Below are positions 1 through 11,440 of a DNA stretch of 64,000 bases, piece after piece. The DNA is from Montifringilla adamsi (Eukaryota > Chordata > Aves > Passeriformes > Passeridae), in the NCBI GenBank assembly GCA_017590115.1, contig JAGGNK010010226.1, positions 4,809,732 through 4,873,731 on the forward strand. The letters are read 5' to 3'. The notes beneath the pieces were generated by a model, which searched no databases, was not told the DNA's origin, and was given only the letters and a program-made list of their open reading frames with translations. Every line of letters starts with the position of its first letter. Position 1 is the first letter of the stretch. A program made the position numbers and the translations under genes.

Positions 1-3000
1 GTAGCCTTCAACAGACAGAGTAATAGAGTAACCTATACAGTTTTCATAAACCAATCAAGTTCTAACCACTGAAAAATAAGGTTTTGACTTTAGGGTTGGG
101 TTGGGGTTTTTCTTGTTTTCTTTTGGTGGCATTGGATTTTTTCCCCTTTTTTTAAATTGGGAATAACATATAATACAAGAATTGTAATAAATGGCCTACA
201 GTTTAATACATATCAGCATCAGTTTTCACCAGATATGAATATATCTGCATGTGAAACTGTTTCCTATAAATTGATTACAGTTTCATACTGCCTTGTTTTC
301 AGATAATAGTCATAACTGTTTTAACTACAAGGACAGGAATTATTTTATTAAAATGAATTCACTCTTCTATAAATGCCAGTGCCACACCAGCAAGGTCTGC
401 ATAAAATACAAAACTGCTGACAAGAAGGGTTAAGCAACCAAAATATATCAATGCTAAGTCTCAACATAATTGTCTAAATGTCAGCTGAACCTTAGAGGAC
501 TACCTTTCCAAATCTTAAAACTAAATATGATTAATAGAAAAAAGTTAAATATCAATCTCTAGACACAAAATTATGTTTTAAAAGGCTGGGTTTAGAGATA
601 ATTAACTAAGGATCCATTTGAGAAAGGTTATAAGTCTCAAGTAGCACAGTCAACATTTTGAATGTTATTAATCCTAAGATTTTAAGCTATTTAAACATTT
701 AGATCTCATTTAAATACCCTCTCTTATATGTGACTTGCCATATTAGCAAGGTCATTTGACAACAATTTTGCACAATTGATGTAAATTGCATTACAGATGA
801 AACTCTACTATCAACTATGTGATTGAAGCCAAAAATGAATAGGAAGAAAGATGCAAATTCAGTAAAAGCCAAAGTTTGAAGATATCAAGATATCTCTGAA
901 ATGTGTAACAGTGTCTCAGAGTCCAAAAAAGTAATAATTGATCAGTGAATATGATTTGTAACTGCATCTGTCAATACATAGGCATAAGCATAAATGCATA
1001 TGTACATACCCATAAAACAATGTTAAAAGTATTATCGGCTTATGCTGCAAATTATTTGAAGACCACATGTGAGCCATAGAAATTCAGTCCTCCTGCTTAT
1101 GGTACTCTTAGACATAAGATCACAAGCATGAAAAGTTAATGAATCCCCTAACTCCTCATGCAATGCACCTCTTGGATGGAAATCATTTATGAAAAGCTTT
1201 TCCATTTTTTATTCCTCTTCATTTTTTTTATGTGTAGTTCCAGCTATTATTAGTGGCACACTCTTAAAACACTGTTCTAAAAACAGAAACTTAATTCACA
1301 TTTCTACTATGTGATGGCTTCCCAAATACCAATTTATTTCCCCAACCTCTCACCCCTCTAAAATGATGGGGATGTATTCATTATTGTATACATTTTAAAG
1401 AGGGCTTCTGCATCTCAGGGAGTTTAAGGTCAAAAGCATCAAGTGATTTTGCATGTGAAGTTTGAGAGGTGGTTGGAAACTGAATTTTCAGCATCCTTAA
1501 TGTTAGACAGCACTTTTTATGTTTATGGATTTATTGACTACAGTTTTAGTTCTGATTTATAAACACTTGTCCCAGGCCAGGCAGGACCTGGAGGTTGTTC
1601 TATACCAGCTCACACCATTGCCAGGGGTGTGAGGAAGGGAGTCTTTCCAGAGGAAGGTCTCTCTTGCTGTGGGAGAGGCTGCAGTCAGGTCATGTCTCCA
1701 TGGTGAACACTTTGGCATGTGAATAATTTTGCACACCTTTGTTACTAGGGTTGCTGTTCATGCTCTTTTTCTTATTTCACTGCTGTTTCCAGAAAACTGT
1801 TCTTATCACAGTCCAGGTAGGGGTGAGTGGCTCATGGTTTTAGTGGGAATACTTAATTGGAGAATACAGTTCCTAAAATATGACAACACTTTTGCACATA
1901 AGATGCCAGGGAAATGAGAATCTTGTTTACAAGCGAGAAAAGTCGGGTCAAAATTATTTGATAGCACAAAGTAACATTCCATGTTACAGACAGGAGTAAA
2001 CCCCTGTTTAAAAACAAGTTTCTCAAAAAGATCCAGCTGCTTTCATTTTCAGATCTTCCTTCGCTTCACTGCAACGTTTGCCTCATTCAAAATTCCCCAG
2101 TAACAACTCAACACAGGTCCCAGCCTTTTTACCCTGATTAACCCATAGAACAGTTCTGCCCTGGGGCAGATAGGCTGGGATGGGATCCTGAGGAAAAGAG
2201 CTAGATGTGATCATTGACTTTTGTCAGGGTCATCATACCTAGGCACAAGAAATAAGCCAAGAATCTGCTCCTCCAAAACAACTCACCTGGCCTGCTGCCT
2301 TGTCCTTTCCACCTCAGACATACACAGACTTCCTGCTCTTCCAACAAAACCTGCAGTCCCTTCCCTCCTGCAGTACAAGGTGCAACCTAAACCTGAAAAA
2401 CTGGCAAGTACCAGGCCACTCAGATCACCAGAGAGGTAGTGTAAAATAAAGTAGTTTTAAAGAGATTACAGATTTTAAATGTTATGGCTGGCAATAAGAA
2501 ACAGCATTCAAAGAGAAGAAAAATAAAATGTGTGGAAGTGAAACAAACGTAGGGAAGCCTTATTTGTAGTTTGGAGAATATCAAGAGAAATGGTTGAGGC
2601 TATCACAGAGTTGTGCTAAGAACACTGGAAAAAAATTCGAGGGTAATGAAATTGAAATGAGGGAATGAAAAATGGAGACTAGCAGCCTATATGCAAGAAT
2701 TTACTCTGAAAACATTAATACTCCCCACATTTTAAAATCTAACCAAAGTGCTGATAGATAAAGTAAAAAGATCCCATACAGTTACACCTCTCCAAAAGAA
2801 TGGCCTCATCAATGCATCATAGCAAACTTAACAGGAATGTGCTGTTTGAATTACAACTCTTGTCATGGTCTGACCTGAGAGTAAATGGTGATGAATGGTG
2901 GTCAAATAAAAATTAAATAAAATTGCAATACAATGTAGTGGGCATGTTCTTTAGAAGAAAAAGCCACAACCCTTCTGTGATCTCCCCTCTTTGCAAATCA

Positions 3001-3213
3001 CAGCAAAACCAGTGCAGGGTAGTTGAACCATGAAACTTTCCCTTGATTAATCAACCAGACAAAGCTTTCTCACTTAAATACACACTGTATTCCTACAACT
3101 GCTTAGTCAGAGCTTCTAATCAGACAATGAACTTAATTCAAACAAACTGTAGAGTCCTCATTATTTTTTTCTTAATTGGATTGAAGAGAGCTAGTGGAAG
3201 AAATCCTCTAGGA
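1..3213. other. AT-rich noncoding stretch, no gene seen
   Basis: No open frame here looks like a protein I recognise. The short frames at 1729-1917 and 2221-2439 have low-complexity or random-looking translations. A slightly more GC-rich patch lies at about 1560-1710 and another at about 2040-2440, without a repeat I can name. Positions 93-106 hold three G runs in a telomere-like context. I see no promoter, RNA gene or recognisable mobile element. Confidence 0.6.
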
Positions 3214-3280
3214 CAGAATCATAAAGTTCTTCTTTTTAGGTTCAGTCACTTTTCAGAGATATAGGTTAAATCTCTCCAAT
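3214..3280 (-). mobile_element. possible very old CR1 3'-end relic
   Basis: Reading the plus strand, an ACAGAATCATAAAG-like start is followed by a T-rich run, AGGTTCAGTCAC and CAGAGATATAGGTTAAA. This follows the order of the reversed CR1 3' terminus, which begins AGAATCATAGAAT and continues with GGTTGGAAGGGACC and a GATCATCTAGTCCAAC-like stretch. Several substitutions and a small insertion separate the two. The match is short, so the call is tentative. Confidence 0.3.
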
Positions 3281-6200
3281 TTTTTTATTCCTTTGGTTGC
3301 ATGCCACACAAGCATAAAGAAGTGTCAAGGTGAGACAGGAAGGTTGACATTCACCCAAATACAAAGCCAAGCTGCTTTTCAAGTAAATCATCAAAACATG
3401 ATGTGTAATCCCCCTTCTGTCACCTGAAAAAGGGTGAACCCCAGGCATTCCAAGACATTAAATGCACTAAAATGCACCACTTCATCTGATAAAATATCAC
3501 AGAGAGAAATTCAGGCTTCTGTCTTAATTCTATTTGTATATAATCCAGGAGACAAGAAAATGAATATATAAAAATTAGAGAAGTATCCAAGGAAAGTGGG
3601 TAAGGAAGAAAGAAAGATGATGCATTCCAATGCCAACGCAATATTTTTAAATCATCTTAGAAGGTAGATCTTATCAAAGCATGAGACTTTGTAGAATATA
3701 ATCCAGTATTGCTCTCACTGTGCTTTCACTTGAGTCTATGAAGTTAAAACTATTGCTTTATTTATGGGTAGTGGTGGATTATTTCCTTTAGAGTGTAGTC
3801 TTGGAATAAGAGGTGAAAACAATAAATAATTTGAGAAGTCTTCACCTCTTATCACTACAGCTAAGCGTCTAAAATCATTTAGGTGATATTAATAAGGAAA
3901 TTGTGGCTTTTGCCTACAAAACCATGCAAAATTCACTGGGTTTGACCAGGCAATTTTGAATATAGACGGTATGGTATATCACCAAGGAGCTACCATTATG
4001 AATCACAGCTTTTGAACTTTCAAGTAACTGTTCACTCTGTGTAGTGCAATGTAGTATAATGTTTCCAAAAGTCACATTGTGCTGATTTATTCCTAAATAC
4101 AAAAATTCCGGAGTATTCATTCCATGACCAAGAGAATATGCAGGCTGGAAAACTCCACTTGGTATCACTGAAGCAGCAATTTTCAGGACAGTTATTCATC
4201 ATTCCCTAACTTAGCAAAGGAATTGCGAAGGAAAAAGGGCTCCTACCTGTAGCCACTTAGGGATCTCCACACATGTTCCAAATTTTAACTCCCTCTCTGC
4301 TGATGGAGAGAAAGGTGCTTGAAATGCCAGTGGACAGATTGGTATTGATGATATTTTTCTTTCTTTCCAAAAATCTGAAGAACTCTTTTCTTTTAAGGAC
4401 ACACCCTTAATTTTGTTCAACATGTAGCAGAATAAATTAAGAGGGAGGGAACTATCTGGCTGCCATTTAAAGCAAGAAAAAAAAAAAAAAAAGAGAAATT
4501 CTCACTCTCACTATTCTATCACAGGTTCACTGGGCACCTTGCCAGCATGCAGGACCACACTTATATGTGACATAACCTGGTGTTTCAAACAGATTAGTAG
4601 CCAGAATCAAAGCATCTGGTGTTGGCTGTGCAGAACCACTCTTCATAATTAGTTTAATATTTTATACAGGACATATTTCACGTGTCTTAGCCTACTAATC
4701 CACTGTTATAGCCCGTGATGCTACTGATCTGTGTTCCTCATTCATCCATTCACTGTGACTGAAGGACATCAGTTTTATTGTTTAGTGTCCACACCCTGGC
4801 CTGATGGAGATGGAGGAATGTAGACTGGCCATGTGACATAATAAATCCATAGGGATTAGTGATGATGTATATCACTTTCATGCTTGTGAGAGCACTGACA
4901 CTGTGATATTACTCATTGATAATGATCCAGCATCTGTACCTCATTTCTTTGGAATATTTCTCTACATCACCTTTTTCTACTAACTAGAACAACTGTTTGG
5001 GGGTTGTGTTTCCAGTTTTCTCCTGTTATTTTCAAAGTTACACACAGTTTGGGGACTGCTTCAGCCAGCAGTCTCATCATATTGACCAATATTTCTTTGG
5101 CTTCATGTTTGCTATATCACAGCTTTCATTTTACACTTGATGTGCTATGAATCTCCCTCTGCATATGTGACCATGTGGGCTTTGATGATAGCACTTTACC
5201 AATTACTGCTCACAGCTGCAGATCTTTCCCAATGGCATTTTCTTGATGCACAGCATCTTCGGCTCTTTTTCAGGACATGCCTCACACCAGTTGTGTTGCA
5301 AACATGTTATAGGAAGAGCTAATTGGCACATCCCAATTTTGGCTAATATTTCTCTAAGACTTTGCCAGTTGCATCACTCTTTTTTATTTATTACAATTAC
5401 ATGTCCTAAGGGTCAAGAAGAGATATGAGAAGGGTATTACAGATAAGTCCTGTTTAAGTGATTTACTGGATTTGCCAATGCTGTCTTTACAGTAAAGCAT
5501 CATTGATGGGGACAAGACCTTTTAGGAATTACCCAACCTGCTATTTTTATGGTCATGTGCCAGGCTTTTCCAAAGCCCTAAGATGAAGCATAGGGGGGAA
5601 TGTGAGGAGCTGGTCTTCAGTGATTTCTGTCAAAGAATTCATAGTATTTGAGGAGATTGAGGGCAGACCTTCAGTGATTGTGAAGAGGCAGCACCCCTCA
5701 GCCTGTTCCCAGACTGACTCTCCTCCCAGGCTTTACTGCAAAGACAGTTCCTTGTTTCAAGTCAGGAGATCCTGAGTCCCTGATTCCAAGCAGATTTATG
5801 TTAACTGTTTTCAGCCATTGCCAGAGGGGTAACACATGGGACATGAGACAGCTTCCTGGCCTGTCAGCCAACATGGGTACAAGGCAGGCAAAGCTATGGC
5901 ATGGTTTAGCTCCTTCCAGTAGTCAGATATCCTCATATATTTACATCTATAAATCTCAGGTGTTCTCCTGCTAAAGGAACGCTGATTGTCTCAAAGCAGG
6001 TTGTAGAAGTATGTATGGAAGAGCTCTCTGAATAGGCATGGTGAAAGGGCACAGATGAAATGCATGTGAATGGTCTGAATTTTCATAAGGGAGCTTTAAG
6101 AGTGCGGGCTGTGATGTAATACATAAATTCACAAAGAAGAAAAGAACATATTGTTAGAGAAAATACGTATATGCAAAAATAAAATTGACAAGAAGTTTTA

Positions 6201-8218
6201 TTCTGTCAGTTACAGAGCACCATTGGCAGATTATGTTATGGGAGAAAATGCTTCACTAATGCAGTTAATGTGGTATTATCTCAGATGTATCTAAATTGCT
6301 TTCATTATTCTACACCACACAGCCTGAATGCTCCTATTTTGTCATGTCCTTGTTTGCTGGGCTGTTTTCAGCTTGCAGCCAGAGAGACTAAGAACTAGAA
6401 ATGAAATTCTCAAACATGTGTAGATGTCTTATAAGAAGGTGTAAGCATTTTCTCCTGCTAACAAATAGGTATTTTTATATTAGCTGTATTTGAAGAATTA
6501 TTTAGGTAGGTATTTGCAGTCCATTCAAGGTAGCTGGTGGTTGTCCTTGTTCAGTATCTGAGTATTTCTAAGATGTATTTATTTTATAATATCCAGGAAA
6601 GTAATGAGTCTCTATGAACCCTTATTTAAATACATTGTACAAGCTTAAACATTTTGTGCCACCTATAGTGGAATAAAAATCTTCTGTCCTGTTTTATTTC
6701 AACTCTGGTGCTTCATTTCTTATTTTCAGGGTAATTTTGTTTCAGCTGAAGCTATTGTATTCCATACTACAGCAGGAGGTGGTACAGAAGCTCTAACAGA
6801 CACTGGATAGAAAGAAGATCTCATAGCTCAGAAGACAGGTAGGAGCATCAGCGCTTCAGCTTCCCAATACTGAATAACCAAGGAATCTGTTCCAATGGCA
6901 TAACGCAAATCCTACCTGCTTCTAAGCTATTTTAACCTCTAATTATAAATCTGCTCTGGGTCTGAAGCTATAGAGGGATGCACTGAAAATACAATCATTT
7001 CAGAAATGAAATACCTTGGAATGTAGGACTGAGTCTTTACCAACGTTCATGGCCAATATTTTGGAAAAGCAAGCAACCCTCTACCACTCTTACCTTTCCT
7101 TAATCCAGCTCCTGAGATGCACAAAAGAGTTGTGTAAGCAAGCCCGCAGCTGAGAGGGGAGCTGGTGGTGGGAGAAGTGCTCCTCCCTTTCCCAGTCTGC
7201 CCAGCTGCTTCACACCCAGCTCTGGGAGCAGAGAAGCAAGACTGAAAATGGCTCCAGGTGTGTGGTGGTGAAATTCTCTTCAAAGACACAAACAGGAGAA
7301 GAAGCAGCAAGAGCCATAGAAACCCACTAGGCTGCCTTTTCCTAGTAGTTTTTAAAATTTCTTTTAGCATCTAAACCCAACAAAGCAACTTTCTGATGCG
7401 TTGCATCTGAGGTTGTCTCTTGCTGCAGCATGGCTTGCATTATATTGCACTGGTTTAGTCACTAATTTATCAGTGTCAATCAGTTTCCCCACCTATTAAG
7501 TAGAATTTCTTCACCTGTTTTGCAGAGGAAATGGTGATTGGGTTGATAAGGGGGAAAAAACCAAACAACAACAAACTCGGAGACACTACTGTATATTTAT
7601 TTAGAAACAGAAAAAAATGTTGCCCAATTCCAGTACACTTGTTGTTTACCAAGAACACTGTAGCCTCAGTTCAGTTGTTTGTGTTACTCATCTTTGTGCA
7701 CTCATTAAAACGAAATATGGTAAATGGATGCAAAGGCAGCCCAAAATGACAGCTGATGTGTGAGGAAGGGTAATAGACCTTTATGCCTTAATCCCTCATA
7801 TATGCATTTAAGGGGGTTGTCTCCCTAGATACTAAGAAACCGTCATATGGCTCCTTATCATCACATCCAGAGGATTTTGTTAATTTTGAAATCTTCTTTA
7901 CCTGAAGAATCATTCTGCTCTCCCTTTGTCTTTGAGATAATAATATTTATCCCTAAACCCCTTTGGTTTAATTTCTCACTTTGGTCTGTATCTCATGGGA
8001 CCTTTGTTTTTTCCTTTCCTTTTTTAAATTTTTTTTTTAAACTCTTTTATTTAGAAATAGTTATTGGCCTATAAATTAACAGAATCTTAAACTAATCTAA
8101 GGATTCTGAAGATACCAATAAAATAAACTACTAATCATTTAGGTCCTATAAAGAAGATTTCTTTGCTCATTTCTCTTTTATAAAAAATTCTGTTCTATGA
8201 AATTAATTTCTATTGTAA
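3281..8218. other. AT-rich noncoding stretch, no gene seen
   Basis: There is no supported gene over about 5 kb. Open frames are short and overlap on both strands (for example 5137-5322 and 5243-5428), as expected by chance. A moderately GC-rich patch at about 5550-5900 begins with a purine run and TGTGAGG, loosely like a polypurine tract next to an LTR start, but no LTR could be confirmed. A minus-strand frame at 7047-7370 has a leucine run near its start; it is noted in the findings only. Confidence 0.55.
4477..4492 (+). repeat. poly(A) run, 16 bp
   Basis: This is an uninterrupted run of 16 A. No retroposed sequence is recognisable upstream of it and no target duplication is obvious, so it is best read as a mononucleotide microsatellite. 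Confidence 0.85.
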
Positions 8219-8349
8219 ACTTATGTATGAGCAGTGTTGTAACAATGTACAATTACATTGCTATGTACACTTTTTGTAGTAACAGAGATTTGTACACTGT
8301 ATCACAACTCTGCCTAAAAGGTTTTAACCTTTTCAAGCTATACATAAGT
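8219..8349. repeat. nested imperfect palindrome of about 131 bp
   Basis: The outer arms ACTTATGTAT (8219-8228) and ATACATAAGT (8340-8349) are perfect inverted copies. A second pair follows inside: 8231-8253 (GCAGTGTTGTAACA...) against 8288-8313 (...TCACAACTCTGC). The left arm also contains a perfect 7-bp stem, CAATGTA / TACATTG with loop CAAT (8243-8260). The right arm carries an extra stretch that is itself an 8-bp stem, AAAAGGTT / AACCTTTT with a TT loop (8316-8333). It could fold into a branched hairpin or cruciform. It may be a short non-autonomous DNA transposon relic, a structured RNA template, or chance in AT-rich DNA. No target duplication is evident at the ends. Confidence 0.6.
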
Positions 8350-10668
8350 CATAGTAAAACCCTGGATTTTTAGTCACTGGATAATAATTTAAACTTGTAA
8401 ATAGTGTTACTCTCACTGTGGATCTTAGAAGTATTCAAAATATGACTTTTTGACTTCTGGGTTTTTACACCCATCTAGTTGGAAAATCACCAAGACCCTA
8501 TTACAGGAAAAAGTAGATTATTCACAGAATTGGAGGACAAAAATCTTGTAACTGAAAAAAGTTATCTGAACCTACCACCCCAAATGAAATTATTATAATG
8601 TCCAAGTCCTGAGAGCTGTGAGTCATGTGTCTAATGACAGATTTGCATTAGCTTGCTGGTCTGGATTTGACCCACGGAGTAATTCAATAGTCCTCCACTT
8701 TTTGTTACAGAAAATTTATGAGTGTAGGATGAAGGGGTATTAGATATCGGCATTTATCCCTCTGGTGGTTTGGGATCTATTTTAAAAGACCCTGAATGCT
8801 GACATTATTAGTGAATTAATTGCTTCTACTTAGTCTCTTCATAGACAATTATGTAGGATTGCCTCTCAGAAGTCTGTAATGAAAGTAGTGATGAAACCCC
8901 AGCACTGCAAAAAACATTTTTCTGGTTTTGAGCCAAATGACAGAGCATTTTACATGTGAACGAGGAGCTTTGTGGGGCTTACTTTTAAATTTAGAAAATT
9001 GTATATTGAATCTATAAAAAAATATGTTGGAGCTAAAAAACCAAGCAATTCAAAACTCAGCTTTTTTGTTTTTTATTTTGGGTGTTGCATGTACACACAT
9101 GCATATATATTTTACAGATTTTGAGCTACTATCAATATTTATGAATATTCTGTACATTTATTGGAGTAATACTATAGTTTTTCTACAGTTACAGAAAAAA
9201 AAATTCTGAATTGAACCATATTTTAATTACTAATCAAAACTCATAGAGATTATTTCTAGTAGGAGGACACCTACAATGAACATAGCCCAATAATATCTAC
9301 TCTTCTTAATGTGGCAGTTCACTTCATTAATGTGCCAAAACTAGATGAAACATAGGTCTATAATTATGCTATTAAAGACAACTAGAAGTGGATAGATCAT
9401 GTATGCCTCAAAGACTCCATCTTTTAAAACAAGGAGTGGGAAAAAAAGAATACAATAAGATCAGAGTATGTTAGATAGAGAATAATCTTATAGTGCAGGT
9501 ATCCACAGCTGAAGGAAATTGAACAAAAGCAAGTATTTTTCATTATTCTATCATGGACACTGGAACCTTCATAATCCTAGATTGGTGCTAATAAAATAAT
9601 AAAAAACATTTTTAAAATGTATCCAAGAATTATTTTTTTAAAGTTGGAAGTGGGAGTAAAAGAAAACATAAAGGAAAGAAACACAAGAAAGAAAAGGAAA
9701 CAAAATTTGATATCCACAGTAGCAGCTGGATAGAAGATTGTGAAAAATGAAATGACCAAAGGCAGCTTCTAAATGAGAAATTATAAAACTGCAGGCTTGA
9801 TTCATAAATCTAGTCTGTGAAATCAAAATAATTTAGCCATAAAGTTTAGCTTGATATTCATTATAGTTAAGTTTGATATTCATTTATGAAAACTTCTGAA
9901 TGAGGGTCTCACTAAGGATAATAAATAGGACTAGAAAGAAACCATGATTAGCCAAATAAGTATTCTTGAAAGGAAGCAAAAGGTGTACTGAAATAACACA
10001 GTAAGGAGATTGTGGAAGAAATAAAGGAGAATTTAAAAAATATGGTATGTACAAGTTCAGCAAAAAGGCCTTATGCTATGCTTGGAATTACCCACCAGGA
10101 AAATGTTTGGCTATACGGCTCCCCTGATGCTAAAAAATCACTTTGCATGGAAAAAAAAATAAAATAAGAGAAAAATCAATCCCAGATAGTAGAGGAACAA
10201 TAATAAATTCAAAATAGGACTGTCTCTTATGTTAAGAAACCTCTGTAGAGCTGTGAAGAAATAAAGAAGCTTTAGTTCTAATAAGGATAAAGCTTTTTAA
10301 GAAAAAGCTGATGACTGAGAAAATGCAGAGAAGATGCTTCCCTCCCCAACTTATCTGAAAACCCATTCAAACAAAATAAAACCTGATAACGTGTTGTATT
10401 TCGTAAGGGATGTTTACAAACCAGAAAAGGGACACAGCTTACATCTCACATGTGACAGATCCTTGAGAACCCATACGTGCATTTCCTGTTTATCTTCGAG
10501 ATGCGGCAGCTTGGATGGGAACAATAGCATCCGGAAACTTTGCTGGCTCTAGCAGAACCTGGCATAAATATGAACGGCTTCAAAGGCTTCAGATGACAAA
10601 TAAATTCCTCAGGCAAGTGAACAAGGTACCAGGATTATCCTGTTAAAGTCTTGGGGCACGTCTGTGGT
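8350..10668. other. AT-rich noncoding stretch, no gene seen
   Basis: No gene is supported. A purine-rich tract lies at about 9650-9705. A patch at about 10380-10580 is unusual for its CpG count in an otherwise CpG-poor region, but its frame (10334-10552) has no recognisable domain. No tandem array or RNA gene is visible. Confidence 0.55.
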
Positions 10669-11228
10669 TGTCATGGTCTAACCCCAGCTGGCAGCTCAGC
10701 CCCACCCCGCCACTCTCTCACTCTCCCCTGGTGGGATGTGGAGAGAATCAGGAGGGTGAAAGAGAGAAGTCCTGTGAGTGGATTTTAATGGTAAAGCAAA
10801 AGTCAGTCATGTAAGCAAAGAAAAATGGGAAATTCATTCACCACTTCCCATGGGCAGGCAGGTGTTCAGCCATCCCTAGAAAGCTGGGCTCTAACACATA
10901 TAATAGTGACTTAGGAAAATGAATGCCATCACTCCAAACATCCCACCCTTCCTCCTTCCTTGTGAGCTAAGCATGATGACATATGGGACCTCTCTTGGGA
11001 CAGATCAGGTCAGCTGTCCTCACTGGGTCTCTTCCCAATTCGTTGTCTTCACTGCTGGAGTGGTGTGAGAAGAGAAAAGGCCTTGGCTCTGTGTAGCCCC
11101 TGCTCAGCAGTCAGGAAATATTATCAATACAAACACAAAAGGAAGTATTATCAATACAAATCCAAATCACAGCCCCGTGCTGGTTACTGTGAAGAAACTT
11201 AACTCTATCCCACCCCCAAACCAATAAA
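10669..11228 (-). mobile_element. avian endogenous retrovirus LTR, likely solo (560 bp)
   Basis: The plus strand starts TGTCATGGTCTAACCCCAG, the reverse of the common avian LTR end that reads ...GGGGTTAAACCAYGACA. It ends at the counterpart of the TGTGCTGGTTTTGG start, here degraded to CCAATAAA. Most of the length aligns by eye with the second copy at 26371-26930, which has the same length. The polyadenylation hexamer ATTAAA is kept on the minus strand (TTTAAT at 10784-10789). The TATA motif seen in the other copy is lost. No primer-binding site or polypurine tract flanks it, so it is probably solo. A 5-bp duplication could not be confirmed at its ends. ERV class is not certain; ERVL-like is a guess from family resemblance. 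Confidence 0.85.
11113..11166. repeat. 27-bp tandem duplication inside the LTR
   Basis: Two adjacent 27-bp units (11113-11139 and 11140-11166) share AGGAARTATTATCAATACAA and differ at only a few positions. The second LTR copy at 26.4-26.9 kb does not show this duplication, so it arose in this copy or its sublineage. Confidence 0.8.
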
Positions 11229-11373
11229 ATTGTACATTGCAAATGGAAATATTTCTCCAAATTAATTTCTTTAGATTCTCTGTTGACATCTTGACAAAAA
11301 AATTCTGAACCGTTTGATAAACAGCAGTATATAGATGATATAGGTCTTTCAGGAGAATCTAAGTGGAATTTTC

Positions 11374-11440
11374 AGAATCATAGAAATTTATACTTTAAAA
11401 TAAGTTATTTGGGCCACTCCTGCTAAGAACATTCATGACT
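11374..11440 (-). mobile_element. old CR1 3'-end relic
   Basis: CAGAATCATAGAA followed by TTTAAAATAAGTTATTTGGG and CCACTCCTGCT matches in order the reversed CR1 terminus (repeat-octamer tail, then the run ending in CCAACCCCTGCT). The copy is strongly diverged and only the last ~65 bp of the element are recognisable. Confidence 0.45.

Noticed and set aside
8520..8590. Possible CR1 3' end (CACAGAATTGGAGGAC...)
   Set aside because: The order of blocks after the first motif does not hold.
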